A stretch of DNA of 6,287 nt from Flavobacteriales bacterium (GTDB taxonomy: Bacteria > Bacteroidota > Bacteroidia > Flavobacteriales_D > Sanyastnellaceae), in NCBI GenBank assembly GCA_015663855.1, contig DQRJ01000013.1, positions 1 to 6,287 of the forward strand, written 5' to 3'. Made by a program: the position numbers and the translations under genes. Shown piece after piece: positions 1 through 6,188 of the stretch. The notes beneath the pieces were generated by a model. That model did not search any database and had not been told where the DNA came from. It saw only the letters and a list, made by a program, of their open reading frames with translations. The first letter of the stretch is position 1. Every line of letters begins with the position of its first letter.

Positions 1-590
1 GGGTGAAAAACAACCTACAAGTTATAAGCAGTCTAATGAGCTTGCAAAAAGCATTTGTGAAAGACCCCACCCTTATTCAAGTGCTTGACGAAAGTCAGAG
101 TCGTATCGCAACCATGAGCTACATTCACGAATCCCTATACAGACACACAGACTTCTCATCAATTAGTTTTTCAGAATATCTGCAACGCCTAAGTACGAAT
201 TTAATTCACAGCTATTCTACACCAGATTGCGAGGTTATTTTACAAACAGCCTTCGAGGACGTTTTTCTAACGCTAGACCAGGCAATTCCGAGCGGACTAA
301 TCGTCAACGAGCTTGTTTCGAACGCGCTTAAGTACGCTTTCGAAGGGATGAAGACGGGAACAGTACTGCTTAGGGTGGCGAAAATCGATGGTAGAATAGA
401 AATAGAAGTTAGCGATAACGGAGTGGGATTGCCAGACGGGTTTGATCTAAATAAGCAAGAATCTCTAGGGCTTTACCTTATTCAAGCTCTCACAGAGCAG
501 CTAGATGCGGAGTTAAAAATAGAAAGCATCAAGGAGGGGCGTAAAGGGAGTTCTTTTTTAATTAGCTTTGAAGCACAAAACCTAAATTAA
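1..590 (+). CDS. Sensor histidine kinase, HisKA_2 type, C-terminal part (5' end outside window)
   Basis: This is the catalytic end of a two-component sensor kinase, which autophosphorylates on histidine and passes the phosphate to a response regulator, probably the next gene. The reading frame enters from the left edge. The GTG at 3-5 is an internal valine of the motif R-V-K-N-N-L-Q typical of HisKA_2 kinases, and the phospho-acceptor histidine of this motif (usually HHRVKNN) lies just outside the window. About 195 residues are visible. Counting from that valine, the dimerisation/phosphotransfer helices cover about 1-70. The HATPase_c domain follows, with an N box (NELVSNALKYAF, 102-113), a G1 box (DNGVGLP, 138-144) and a G2-like LGLYLI (155-160). 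All ATP-binding motifs look intact. The sensor domain and signal cannot be seen. The gene ends in TAA 13 bases before the regulator, consistent with an operon. Family and role are confident; the specific pathway is unknown. Confidence 0.93.
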   Translation, partial: VKNNLQVISSLMSLQKAFVKDPTLIQVLDESQSRIATMSYIHESLYRHTDFSSISFSEYLQRLSTNLIHSYSTPDCEVILQTAFEDVFLTLDQAIPSGLIVNELVSNALKYAFEGMKTGTVLLRVAKIDGRIEIEVSDNGVGLPDGFDLNKQESLGLYLIQALTEQLDAELKIESIKEGRKGSSFLISFEAQNLN

Positions 591-603
591 AACCTGACTC
601 AAT

Positions 604-1353
604 ATGGCGATAAATATTTTAGTAACCGAGGACGAAAGTATTGTTAGGAAGGATATCGAAAGGTGTCTCGAGCAACTAGGATATAACATTGTTGCCTCGG
701 CAGACAACGGAGAAAAAGCAATCGAGTTAGCGCTTAAGCACAAGCCAGACCTTTGTTTAATGGACATTATGATAAAGGGCGATATGAATGGTATCGCTGC
801 AGCAGAAGAGATTAAAAGAAACCTCGATGTTCCTATCATTTTCCTTACAGCATACGCAGACGAGAGCACGTTAGCTCAAGCAAAAATGGCCGAGCCGCAC
901 GGATATATCCTAAAGCCTTTTAAGGACGCGGATATACAGTCAGCAGTAGAAATGGCGCTCCATAAGCACGATAAAGAGAAAGAACTTAAGCAAGAGGCGG
1001 ACTTTCTTCGCAGCCTAACAGAACACAAATCAGGAGCGGACATTATTTTCGTGAAAAACAGAAGCAAATTAATGCACGTTAAGCATGACGACCTACTGTT
1101 TGTAGAAGCCCTGAAAGACTACGTGGTAATTCACACTCGCAAGGAGAGTTATACAATTCACAGCACAATGAAAGAGATTGAGCGTAAATTGAGTGACAGG
1201 AGGTTTATCCGCGTTCACAGAAGCTACATTGTGAATTTAAACGCAATAGATAGTATCAAGTACTCTAATATTACCGTTGAGGATATGGAGAAAGAAATCC
1301 CGGTTGGGGGGTCTTACAAAGAGGCTTTAGCCAGTAGAATAAATCTACTCTAA
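604..1353 (+). CDS. LytTR-family response regulator (REC-LytTR)
   Basis: This 249-residue DNA-binding response regulator is probably phosphorylated by the kinase encoded immediately upstream. The receiver domain spans about residues 3-120 and carries the expected residues: acidic pocket E9/D10, phospho-acceptor D54 (in LMDIMI), T82 (FLTAYAD) and K104 (KPF). A charged helical linker with many Lys and Glu (about 122-145) joins it to a LytTR domain (about 148-247), recognisable by IFVKNRSKLMHV, ALKDYVVIHT, the MKEIERKL helix, RFIRVHRSYIVN and a final IPVGGSYKEAL. LytTR domains bind DNA through beta-strand loops. The length is normal for the family. The ATG at 604 has no Shine-Dalgarno sequence in front (AACCTGACTCAAT), as is usual in Bacteroidota, and it starts the receiver domain directly. 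The gene is followed by a strong terminator at 1392-1421. Target genes cannot be read from the window, and I saw no convincing LytTR direct-repeat site. Confidence 0.95.
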   Translation: MAINILVTEDESIVRKDIERCLEQLGYNIVASADNGEKAIELALKHKPDLCLMDIMIKGDMNGIAAAEEIKRNLDVPIIFLTAYADESTLAQAKMAEPHGYILKPFKDADIQSAVEMALHKHDKEKELKQEADFLRSLTEHKSGADIIFVKNRSKLMHVKHDDLLFVEALKDYVVIHTRKESYTIHSTMKEIERKLSDRRFIRVHRSYIVNLNAIDSIKYSNITVEDMEKEIPVGGSYKEALASRINLL

Positions 1354-1391
1354 ATAAAACACTCACCATACCGACGTGTCGTCATAAACAC

Positions 1392-1421
1392 AAAAAGCCG
1401 CCTATTACGGGCGGCTTTTTT
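1392..1421. terminator. Bidirectional intrinsic terminator
   Basis: A perfect 6-bp GC stem (GCCGCC at 1397-1402 with GGCGGC at 1410-1415) encloses a 7-base loop. It is preceded by five A (1392-1396) and followed by six T (1416-1421), so the stem can extend with A-T pairs and both strands end in a U run. On the plus strand it ends the kinase/LytTR operon 38 bases after the stop codon; on the minus strand it ends the tRNA-Asn transcript 14 bases after the mature 3' end. A second copy of the stem arm (CGGCTT, 1422-1427) could form an alternative pairing with AAGCCG at 1395-1400. Confidence 0.9.
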
Positions 1422-1435
1422 CGGCTTTAACCTAG

Positions 1436-1509
1436 CTCCTCCTCTTGGACTCGAACCAAGGACCCTCTGATTAACAGTCAGATGCTCTAACCAACTGAGC
1501 TAAGGAGGA
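1436..1509 (-). tRNA. tRNA-Asn (anticodon GUU)
   Basis: The reverse complement folds into a complete 74-nt cloverleaf. The acceptor stem TCCTCCT/AGGAGGA is fully paired with discriminator G. The D arm is GCTC-AGTTGGTTA-GAGC, and the anticodon stem TCTGA/TCAGA carries loop CTGTTAA, with anticodon GTT at 1475-1473. The variable loop GGGTC is followed by the T arm CTTGG-TTCGAGT-CCAAG. GUU decodes AAC/AAU, giving asparagine. CCA is not encoded: the next bases after the discriminator are CTA, so it must be added after transcription. The gene stands alone, with its own promoter upstream (1525-1555) and the shared terminator downstream. No integrase or duplicated 3' end is present to suggest an integration site. 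Confidence 0.98.
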
Positions 1510-1524
1510 ATTTAGATTGGTGCG

Positions 1525-1555
1525 CAAAAATACGTCAACGAAGGACATTCCGCAA
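1525..1555 (-). promoter_or_regulatory. Bacteroidota-type promoter for tRNA-Asn
   Basis: On the minus strand, TATTTTTG (1532 down to 1525) is a perfect match to the Bacteroidota primary-sigma -7 element TAnnTTTG. A TTG (1555 down to 1553) lies 20 bases upstream of it, the usual spacing for the -33 element. The predicted transcription start is near 1518-1520, leaving a 5' leader of about 10 bases before the mature tRNA 5' end at 1509. The consensus is known from Bacteroides and Flavobacterium; use at this site is inferred. Confidence 0.72.
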
Positions 1556-1563
1556 TACTTTTG
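1556..1563 (+). promoter_or_regulatory. Bacteroidota-type -7 element for the PfkB kinase gene
   Basis: TACTTTTG, followed by CA, matches TAnnTTTG exactly and points at the kinase gene, whose ATG is at 1612. The implied start near 1569-1571 gives a leader of about 40 bases. No good TTG -33 element is found 17-23 bases upstream, so this promoter is either weak at -33 or helped by another factor. A near match, TATCTTTT at 1574-1581, is a weaker alternative. The element lies immediately next to the -33 TTG of the divergent tRNA promoter. Confidence 0.6.
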
Positions 1564-1611
1564 CACAGCTTATTATCTTTTATGTGATTTTTAAATTCAA
1601 AACACCACAAA

Positions 1612-2535
1612 ATGTCTTTAGTTACAGTAGGTACGGTAGCGTTTGATTCAATAGAAACCCCCTCAGGTAAAGCCGATCGCGTTGTCGGAGGGGCGGCGAG
1701 CTATATAGCCCTTGCGGCATCGCACTTCGTAAGAGAACAGGAGCTTATCTCTGTAATCGGCGAAGATTTCCCAAAAGATTTTCTATCCACCCTTGAGTCA
1801 AGAGGTGTTAGCACAAGTGGGCTAGTTACAATAAAAGGAGGGAAAAGCTTCTTTTGGGAGGGAAGCTACCACGAAGATTTAATAGGCAGAGACACGATTA
1901 CCACCGAGCTAAATGTTCTAGAGGGATGGGTTCCTACTGTGCCTGAATCTGCTCTTTGCTCGAAGTTCGTAATGCTTGGGAACCTTGATCCAACAGTCCA
2001 GTTTTCGGTAATAGACCAGCTAGAGGAGAAGCCCAGCTTAATAGTGTTAGATACAATGAATTTCTGGATGGATATCGCGATGGATAACCTTAAAAAGGTA
2101 ATTTCCAAGGTTGACGTTCTCATGATAAACGACGATGAGGCGCGCCAGCTGACGGGTCATAAAACACTTCCTTTGGCAGCGGCAGCGGTACACGAGATGG
2201 GCCCTAAAACGGTAGTTATTAAAAAAGGGGAGCACGGAGCGATTATGTTTGAGGAAGGCCAAACCTTCTTCAGCCCAGCAATGCCTCTCGAAAAAGTCAT
2301 TGACCCCACCGGAGCCGGAGATACTTTCGCGGGCGGGTTTATTGGTTACCTAGCTCGATTAGGAGACACTTCGTGGGAAGCGAAAAAACAAGCCGTGGTC
2401 GTGGGATCGGTCCTTGCGTCATTTACATGCGAAGCGTTTGGTACAGAAAGACTTCAGTCTCTACAAGAATCGGAGTGGCATAAACGAATGAGAGAGATGA
2501 GGGCGATGGTGAAGTTCCGCTCAATTAGAGGGTAG
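1612..2535 (+). CDS. PfkB/ribokinase-family carbohydrate or nucleoside kinase
   Basis: This 307-residue cytoplasmic kinase transfers the gamma-phosphate of ATP to a hydroxyl group of a sugar or nucleoside; the substrate cannot be named from sequence. The N-terminal strand VTVGTVAFDSIETP (4-17) holds a probable substrate-contacting Asp12, followed by the glycine pair and helix GGAASYIALA (26-35), the PfkB signature 1 region. A middle segment, VDVLMINDDEARQLTG (167-182), is the typical N-x-x-E-like stretch, and VVIKKGEHGA (201-210) is the conserved strand-turn. The C-terminal signature DPTGAGDTFAGGF (231-243) supplies the anion hole and the catalytic base Asp237. All key residues are present and length is normal for the family. 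ATG 1612 is preceded by an A-rich leader (ACACCACAAA) without a Shine-Dalgarno sequence. The gene seems monocistronic: its own promoter lies upstream and a convergent gene ends 16 bases downstream. The neighbours give no hint of a pathway. Confidence 0.93.
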   Translation: MSLVTVGTVAFDSIETPSGKADRVVGGAASYIALAASHFVREQELISVIGEDFPKDFLSTLESRGVSTSGLVTIKGGKSFFWEGSYHEDLIGRDTITTELNVLEGWVPTVPESALCSKFVMLGNLDPTVQFSVIDQLEEKPSLIVLDTMNFWMDIAMDNLKKVISKVDVLMINDDEARQLTGHKTLPLAAAAVHEMGPKTVVIKKGEHGAIMFEEGQTFFSPAMPLEKVIDPTGAGDTFAGGFIGYLARLGDTSWEAKKQAVVVGSVLASFTCEAFGTERLQSLQESEWHKRMREMRAMVKFRSIRG

Positions 2536-2551
2536 ATCTTCTACGGATTGA

Positions 2552-3418
2552 CTATTCGAAAAAACTAAGCCAAGGAGACGGGTCAATAGGCTGGCCATTT
2601 ACCCACCACTCAAAATGAAGATGGGGTCCGGTGGTTTGTGTGCCGCTATTACCGATGGATGCTATAGCGCTTCCTTTTTTAACGAGATCTCCCACCTCTT
2701 TTAATAGAGAGGCGTTGTGTTTATAGATTGAAACGCGATTGTTTCGATGCTGCACAACAATCACATACCCGTGCTCGACGGTGTAATCAGACATCAATAC
2801 AGTTCCGTCATCAACGGAGTGAATTAGCACACCCTCTGCGGCCTCTATATCTACCCCACGATGCCCCGCGCTTAAATCAAACACATCAGACACCCCGCCC
2901 ACAACAGGTTGAAAATCAAACCCCAAGGTGCTCAAAGACTCTGGCCCACTTCTTCTTAACGCATATCGATCTTCATTTTCAACACGGTCTCGCAAGGCAA
3001 TATCGTTGTCACTAGCTTCTGGTAAATCTCCTTCAAGTCCCCCATCGGTAATACTGTCCATTTGTAAATCAACAGGAATTTCCCCAAGAAGTATAGATTT
3101 CAAGTTTTTTAAATATTTTTCCTGAGCTACAAGTGCAAACAAAGCGCTATCAGATTGTTGCCTTACCCTAGCCACATCAGCCCTATACCGCTTCGCAATA
3201 AACCCTGGAACTAAGTACTCTGCAAGAGGTGTATGAGCGACCCCCATATAAGTAAAAAGTCCAATAAACAAAGTGATTCCAGCGACAATGGAGGCGATTC
3301 TTCTACCCGATAAAAGGTAGGCTCGCCTCTCGTGAAAAGTCGATTCCTCTTGGATGGTAATCCGAAATCGCTGGCGCCAAAACCGCTTTTTATTACCGTC
3401 TTTTTCTGTGTTACTCAC
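2552..3418 (-). CDS. Membrane-anchored M23 (LytM-type) metallopeptidase
   Basis: This is a probable zinc endopeptidase that cuts peptidoglycan cross-bridges or stem peptides in the periplasm. Numbering from a GTG start at 3418 (288 residues), a basic cytoplasmic tail of about 35 residues is followed by one membrane segment (about 41-60, SIVAGITLFIGLFTYMGV), a helical, possibly coiled-coil stretch (about 75-110), an acidic linker, and the M23 domain (about 175-285). The metal and catalytic residues are all visible: H186 and D190 (HRGVD), H234 (YKHN), and H266 and H268 (PHLHFEWW). The enzyme is therefore expected to be active, unlike degenerate LytM regulators. The first in-frame upstream start is TTG at 3439 and no upstream ATG exists; the only nearby methionine lies in the membrane segment. 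GTG 3418 is preferred because a promoter-like element (3444-3474) leaves little or no leader for the TTG. It is divergent from the PorW-like gene and near a bactofilin, a recurrent partner of M23 enzymes. Confidence 0.92.
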   Translation of the reverse strand: MSNTEKDGNKKRFWRQRFRITIQEESTFHERRAYLLSGRRIASIVAGITLFIGLFTYMGVAHTPLAEYLVPGFIAKRYRADVARVRQQSDSALFALVAQEKYLKNLKSILLGEIPVDLQMDSITDGGLEGDLPEASDNDIALRDRVENEDRYALRRSGPESLSTLGFDFQPVVGGVSDVFDLSAGHRGVDIEAAEGVLIHSVDDGTVLMSDYTVEHGYVIVVQHRNNRVSIYKHNASLLKEVGDLVKKGSAIASIGNSGTQTTGPHLHFEWWVNGQPIDPSPWLSFFE

Positions 3419-3443
3419 GCCGCGAATATCGGTTAACAATAGA

Positions 3444-3474
3444 CAAGTGTAAAGTTCTTAGTAAAATCGGCCAA
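3444..3474 (-). promoter_or_regulatory. Possible promoter for the M23 peptidase gene
   Basis: On the minus strand, TTG (3474 down to 3472) is followed after 20 bases by TACACTTG (3451 down to 3444), which differs from the Bacteroidota -7 element TAnnTTTG at one base. The spacing is ideal. A transcript start near 3438 would give about 19 leader bases before GTG 3418. On the plus strand of the same intergenic region, TACGTTGC (3499-3506) is only a poor -7 candidate for the PorW-like gene, without a matching TTG. Confidence 0.42.
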
Positions 3475-3512
3475 GAATCCAATAATTTAGCAACTTCGTA
3501 CGTTGCCTTTTG

Positions 3513-6188
3513 ATGAACCCTTATATGTCTAAATTCCCACACCTACTTTTAGTATTAATTACAGCCACAGTTGTAGTGCAAGGGTGTACGACTAAGCGTG
3601 ACGGTCGCGCTTACCGCGTATATCACAACACGACGGCTAAGTTCAATGGCTTTTACTATGCTAATGAAGCCATGGCGGAGGCGGAAAAAAAGATTGAAGA
3701 ACTTTATGAGACTAATTGGGACGAGGTTCTCCCGGTTTTTTTGGATGTAGACGACAACTCAGCGCAGCAGGTCTATCCTTTAATGGAAAGGGCTATTGAA
3801 AAGTGTTCAAAGGTGGTTGACCGCCACACAATGAATCCCCCTAAAAGGGAAAGAAAATCACTTAACTGGCCTGAGATGAATAAGTGGATTGACGATAACT
3901 ACACGGTTATTGGGCGAGCATATTACATGAAAGAAGATTTTGCTAAAGCTGAGGAGGTTTTCCTGTTTCTTGCCAGAACAGTTGACAGCCCAGACGCTCA
4001 AGCCTGGTCATTTAGTTGGTTAGGGAGGATTTACCTAAGGACAGGTAACATGGTGAAAGCGAAAAACATGCTTTCAAAAGCGGAGCAATATTCTGACGCA
4101 TCGCAGGAGGTGGGGGTGCATACTCGTTTGGTCTTTGCTCAATATCATATTCAAAAGGAGAATTATGAAGAAGCAATTCGATACATTGAAGAGGCTTTAG
4201 GGCTTATAAAAAAGAAGAACGACAAGGCGCGGCCACTTTTCATTCTAGCCCAATGTTTAAGAGAATCGGGGGACAGTGAGGGAGCAATAGAAACGTTCAA
4301 TAAAGTTGTGAAGCTGCGAACACCTTATGAGCTGGAGTTTCAGTCAAAGATTCAGCAGGCGATGACCTACGAAAGGAGGGAGGGCAATAGCGATCCTATT
4401 ATCGAGCTTCTCGAAGAAATGCTGGATGACGATAAAAACACCGAGTATCTAGACCAAATCTACTACGCTCTCGCGGAAGTTGCTCTTGAGGACAGAAAGA
4501 GGGATGAGGGCATAGAGCATCTTGAGACATCTGTTTATGTAAGCGAGGGCAACTCACGCCAGCTCGGAAAAAGCTACTTAAGACTAGCGGACCTTCACAT
4601 GGAAGACCTTCATTACGAAACAGCACAAGCTTACTACGATAGCGCTCTTGTACACATGCCCGAAGACAATGAGCGTTTAGAAGACGTTACAAACCTTGCG
4701 TCGAATCTAACAGACCTTGTAATAAATCTTAGAACCATCGAAGAACAGGACAGCCTAATGGAACTCTGTGATTTAAGCGATAACGAAAGAAGGCGCGTGA
4801 TAGAAGGGTTGTGGGAGGAAATGGTAGATGACTTGGAAAGAAGAAGGGAAGAAAAAGAGGCCGCTAACGAAGCAGCAATTTCAGCTGCGGGATCCGCAGG
4901 GGTAGGGATGTTTTGGCCATATAACGGAGCCCTAAGAATAAGTGGTCAGCAAAACTTCTATGATTATTGGGGAGAGAGAGTGTTAGAAGACCACTGGCGC
5001 AGGTCTAGCAAAATCGGTAATTTATTCTCAGATGACACAGAAGAAGGGGAGGAGGAGTTTAACGAATCACAAGACCCATACGACCCAGCAAATCTTCCTA
5101 CGGTAGACGAGATGCTGTCAGAACTCCCCTGCGAGGCAGAGGAAAGATCTAACTCGCTTGCGATGTTAGCCGAAGCATATTATATGGCGGGATTAGACTA
5201 TAGAGAAAAGCTAGAGGATCCAGAAAACGCAATAGACATATGGCAGGAGCTTTTGGCTCGCCTTGATAGCAGCGCTTTCCACCCGACGGCTACCTATCAA
5301 TTGTATAGAACCTATCTCCAGAGAGAGATTGAAGATGGATATACAAATCCATTCTGTGAGTCGTGTAATTCGACCTTCTGGGCAGACCAAATAGTAAACA
5401 ACTATCCCGGGAGCGAGTGGGCAATGCTTATAGAGAACCCCGACTTCTTAGACGCGGAAGAAGAAGCATATGAGATCGAGAGGGTGGCATATGAAGCGTT
5501 GCTATCACGTTACTATGCGAAAGACTATCAAGCGACGTTATTAGATATTGATGTAATAATCGGAGAGCGCCCAGAAAACCCCCTTTCTTGTAAATACAAC
5601 CTGCTAAGGGCTCAGTGTGTTGGTGGACTAACGAGCTATACAGGAGACCGCACCCCTTATTTTAACGCCCTTAAGGCGATTATCGACGTATGTCCAGAAA
5701 CAGAGGAGTCAGAGTTTGCATCAGCACTCCTAGCTCAATTAGGAGTTGTCTTAAGCTCGGTGGGAACTGTGCCAGAGGAATCGGATGAAGAAACCTCAGC
5801 GTTTATTGTAGATGTAAATAAAGAACACTATTTCGCAATATTGATTCCAGTTGAAAAAGGTAGTGGGTCGAACGAAAAAGCACAAACATCGGACTTCAAC
5901 AAGGCCTTTTTTGGCTCAAAGAACCTAAGAATAACAAGTAACCTCCTTAGCAGGACACACCAAATCATTCTCGTAAAATCTTTTCTTAATCAAGCAAAAG
6001 GAATGGATTACTTCAGTGTTTTCACAGGAAATAGAGAGGAGTTAATAGAGGTGAATTCGGGAGGGTTCGACATGTTTATCATCAACAGTGAAAACTATAT
6101 AGAACTTTTTAAAAACAAGGACATAGAAGGGTATAGAGAATTCTTCAACACTCACTACCTTTCGACAAAATCCAAACAAGCACCATGA
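3513..6188 (+). CDS. porW/sprE: PorW/SprE-type TPR lipoprotein of type IX secretion/gliding machinery
   Basis: This 891-residue predicted lipoprotein resembles PorW (Porphyromonas) and SprE (Flavobacterium), which are needed for type IX secretion and, in gliders, surface motility. A signal peptide ends in the lipobox VVQGC, with Cys25 as the lipidated residue, directly followed by the family-like segment RVYHNTTAKFNGFYYANEAM. TPR-like helical pairs run through about 120-390 (AYYMKEDFAKAEEVF, RIYLRTGNMVKAKNML, ENYEEAIRYIEEAL, GDSEGAIETFNKVV). A charged coiled coil and Ala/Gly stretch (about 420-465) leads to the conserved WPYNGALRISGQQNF...WGERVLEDHWRRS block (468-498). A Glu/Asp-rich linker (506-522), further TPR-like repeats (about 545-680) and a C-terminal domain (about 762-884, HYFAILIPVEKG to REFFNTHYL) follow. 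C615 and C618 form a CxxC pair. The in-frame codon at 3510 is TTG, so ATG 3513 is chosen; ATG 3525 also gives a good signal peptide. The stop overlaps the bactofilin start (ATGA). Full length and intact; the family call is strong, the exact orthology less so. Confidence 0.85.
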   Translation: MNPYMSKFPHLLLVLITATVVVQGCTTKRDGRAYRVYHNTTAKFNGFYYANEAMAEAEKKIEELYETNWDEVLPVFLDVDDNSAQQVYPLMERAIEKCSKVVDRHTMNPPKRERKSLNWPEMNKWIDDNYTVIGRAYYMKEDFAKAEEVFLFLARTVDSPDAQAWSFSWLGRIYLRTGNMVKAKNMLSKAEQYSDASQEVGVHTRLVFAQYHIQKENYEEAIRYIEEALGLIKKKNDKARPLFILAQCLRESGDSEGAIETFNKVVKLRTPYELEFQSKIQQAMTYERREGNSDPIIELLEEMLDDDKNTEYLDQIYYALAEVALEDRKRDEGIEHLETSVYVSEGNSRQLGKSYLRLADLHMEDLHYETAQAYYDSALVHMPEDNERLEDVTNLASNLTDLVINLRTIEEQDSLMELCDLSDNERRRVIEGLWEEMVDDLERRREEKEAANEAAISAAGSAGVGMFWPYNGALRISGQQNFYDYWGERVLEDHWRRSSKIGNLFSDDTEEGEEEFNESQDPYDPANLPTVDEMLSELPCEAEERSNSLAMLAEAYYMAGLDYREKLEDPENAIDIWQELLARLDSSAFHPTATYQLYRTYLQREIEDGYTNPFCESCNSTFWADQIVNNYPGSEWAMLIENPDFLDAEEEAYEIERVAYEALLSRYYAKDYQATLLDIDVIIGERPENPLSCKYNLLRAQCVGGLTSYTGDRTPYFNALKAIIDVCPETEESEFASALLAQLGVVLSSVGTVPEESDEETSAFIVDVNKEHYFAILIPVEKGSGSNEKAQTSDFNKAFFGSKNLRITSNLLSRTHQIILVKSFLNQAKGMDYFSVFTGNREELIEVNSGGFDMFIINSENYIELFKNKDIEGYREFFNTHYLSTKSKQAP

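Noticed and set aside
582..1067. Minus-strand open frames antisense to the response regulator
   Set aside because: They lie inside a well-supported conserved gene, have no recognisable domains and no promoter-like signals.
1373..1383. GACG-TGT-CGTC dyad downstream of the LytTR gene as an operator
   Set aside because: A 4-bp stem is expected by chance, and it sits between a stop codon and a terminator where no promoter is evident.
1436..1509. tRNA-Asn as an attachment site for an integrated element
   Set aside because: No integrase, no repeated tRNA 3' fragment and no change of base composition or gene content on either side.
2177..2192. GGCAGC repeat in the kinase gene as a microsatellite
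   Set aside because: It is a very short run encoding alanines inside a normal helix of the kinase; no expansion or frame effect is seen.
2532..2544. Small inverted repeat GTAGA-TCT-TCTAC between the convergent kinase and peptidase genes, as a terminator
   Set aside because: The stem is only 5 bp with a 3-base loop, AT-rich, and not followed by a T run on the plus strand; the nearby AAAAAA (2560-2565) lies inside the peptidase gene. Evidence is too weak to call.
2728..3125. Plus-strand open frames antisense to the M23 peptidase
   Set aside because: Their low-complexity, His/Arg/Pro/Ser-rich translations are typical of shadow frames, and the opposite strand carries an intact zinc peptidase.
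5038..5090. Glu/Asp-rich stretch of the PorW-like protein as a calcium-binding repeat
   Set aside because: The acidic residues do not follow a regular DxDxDG-type spacing; a flexible acidic linker between domains is a simpler explanation.
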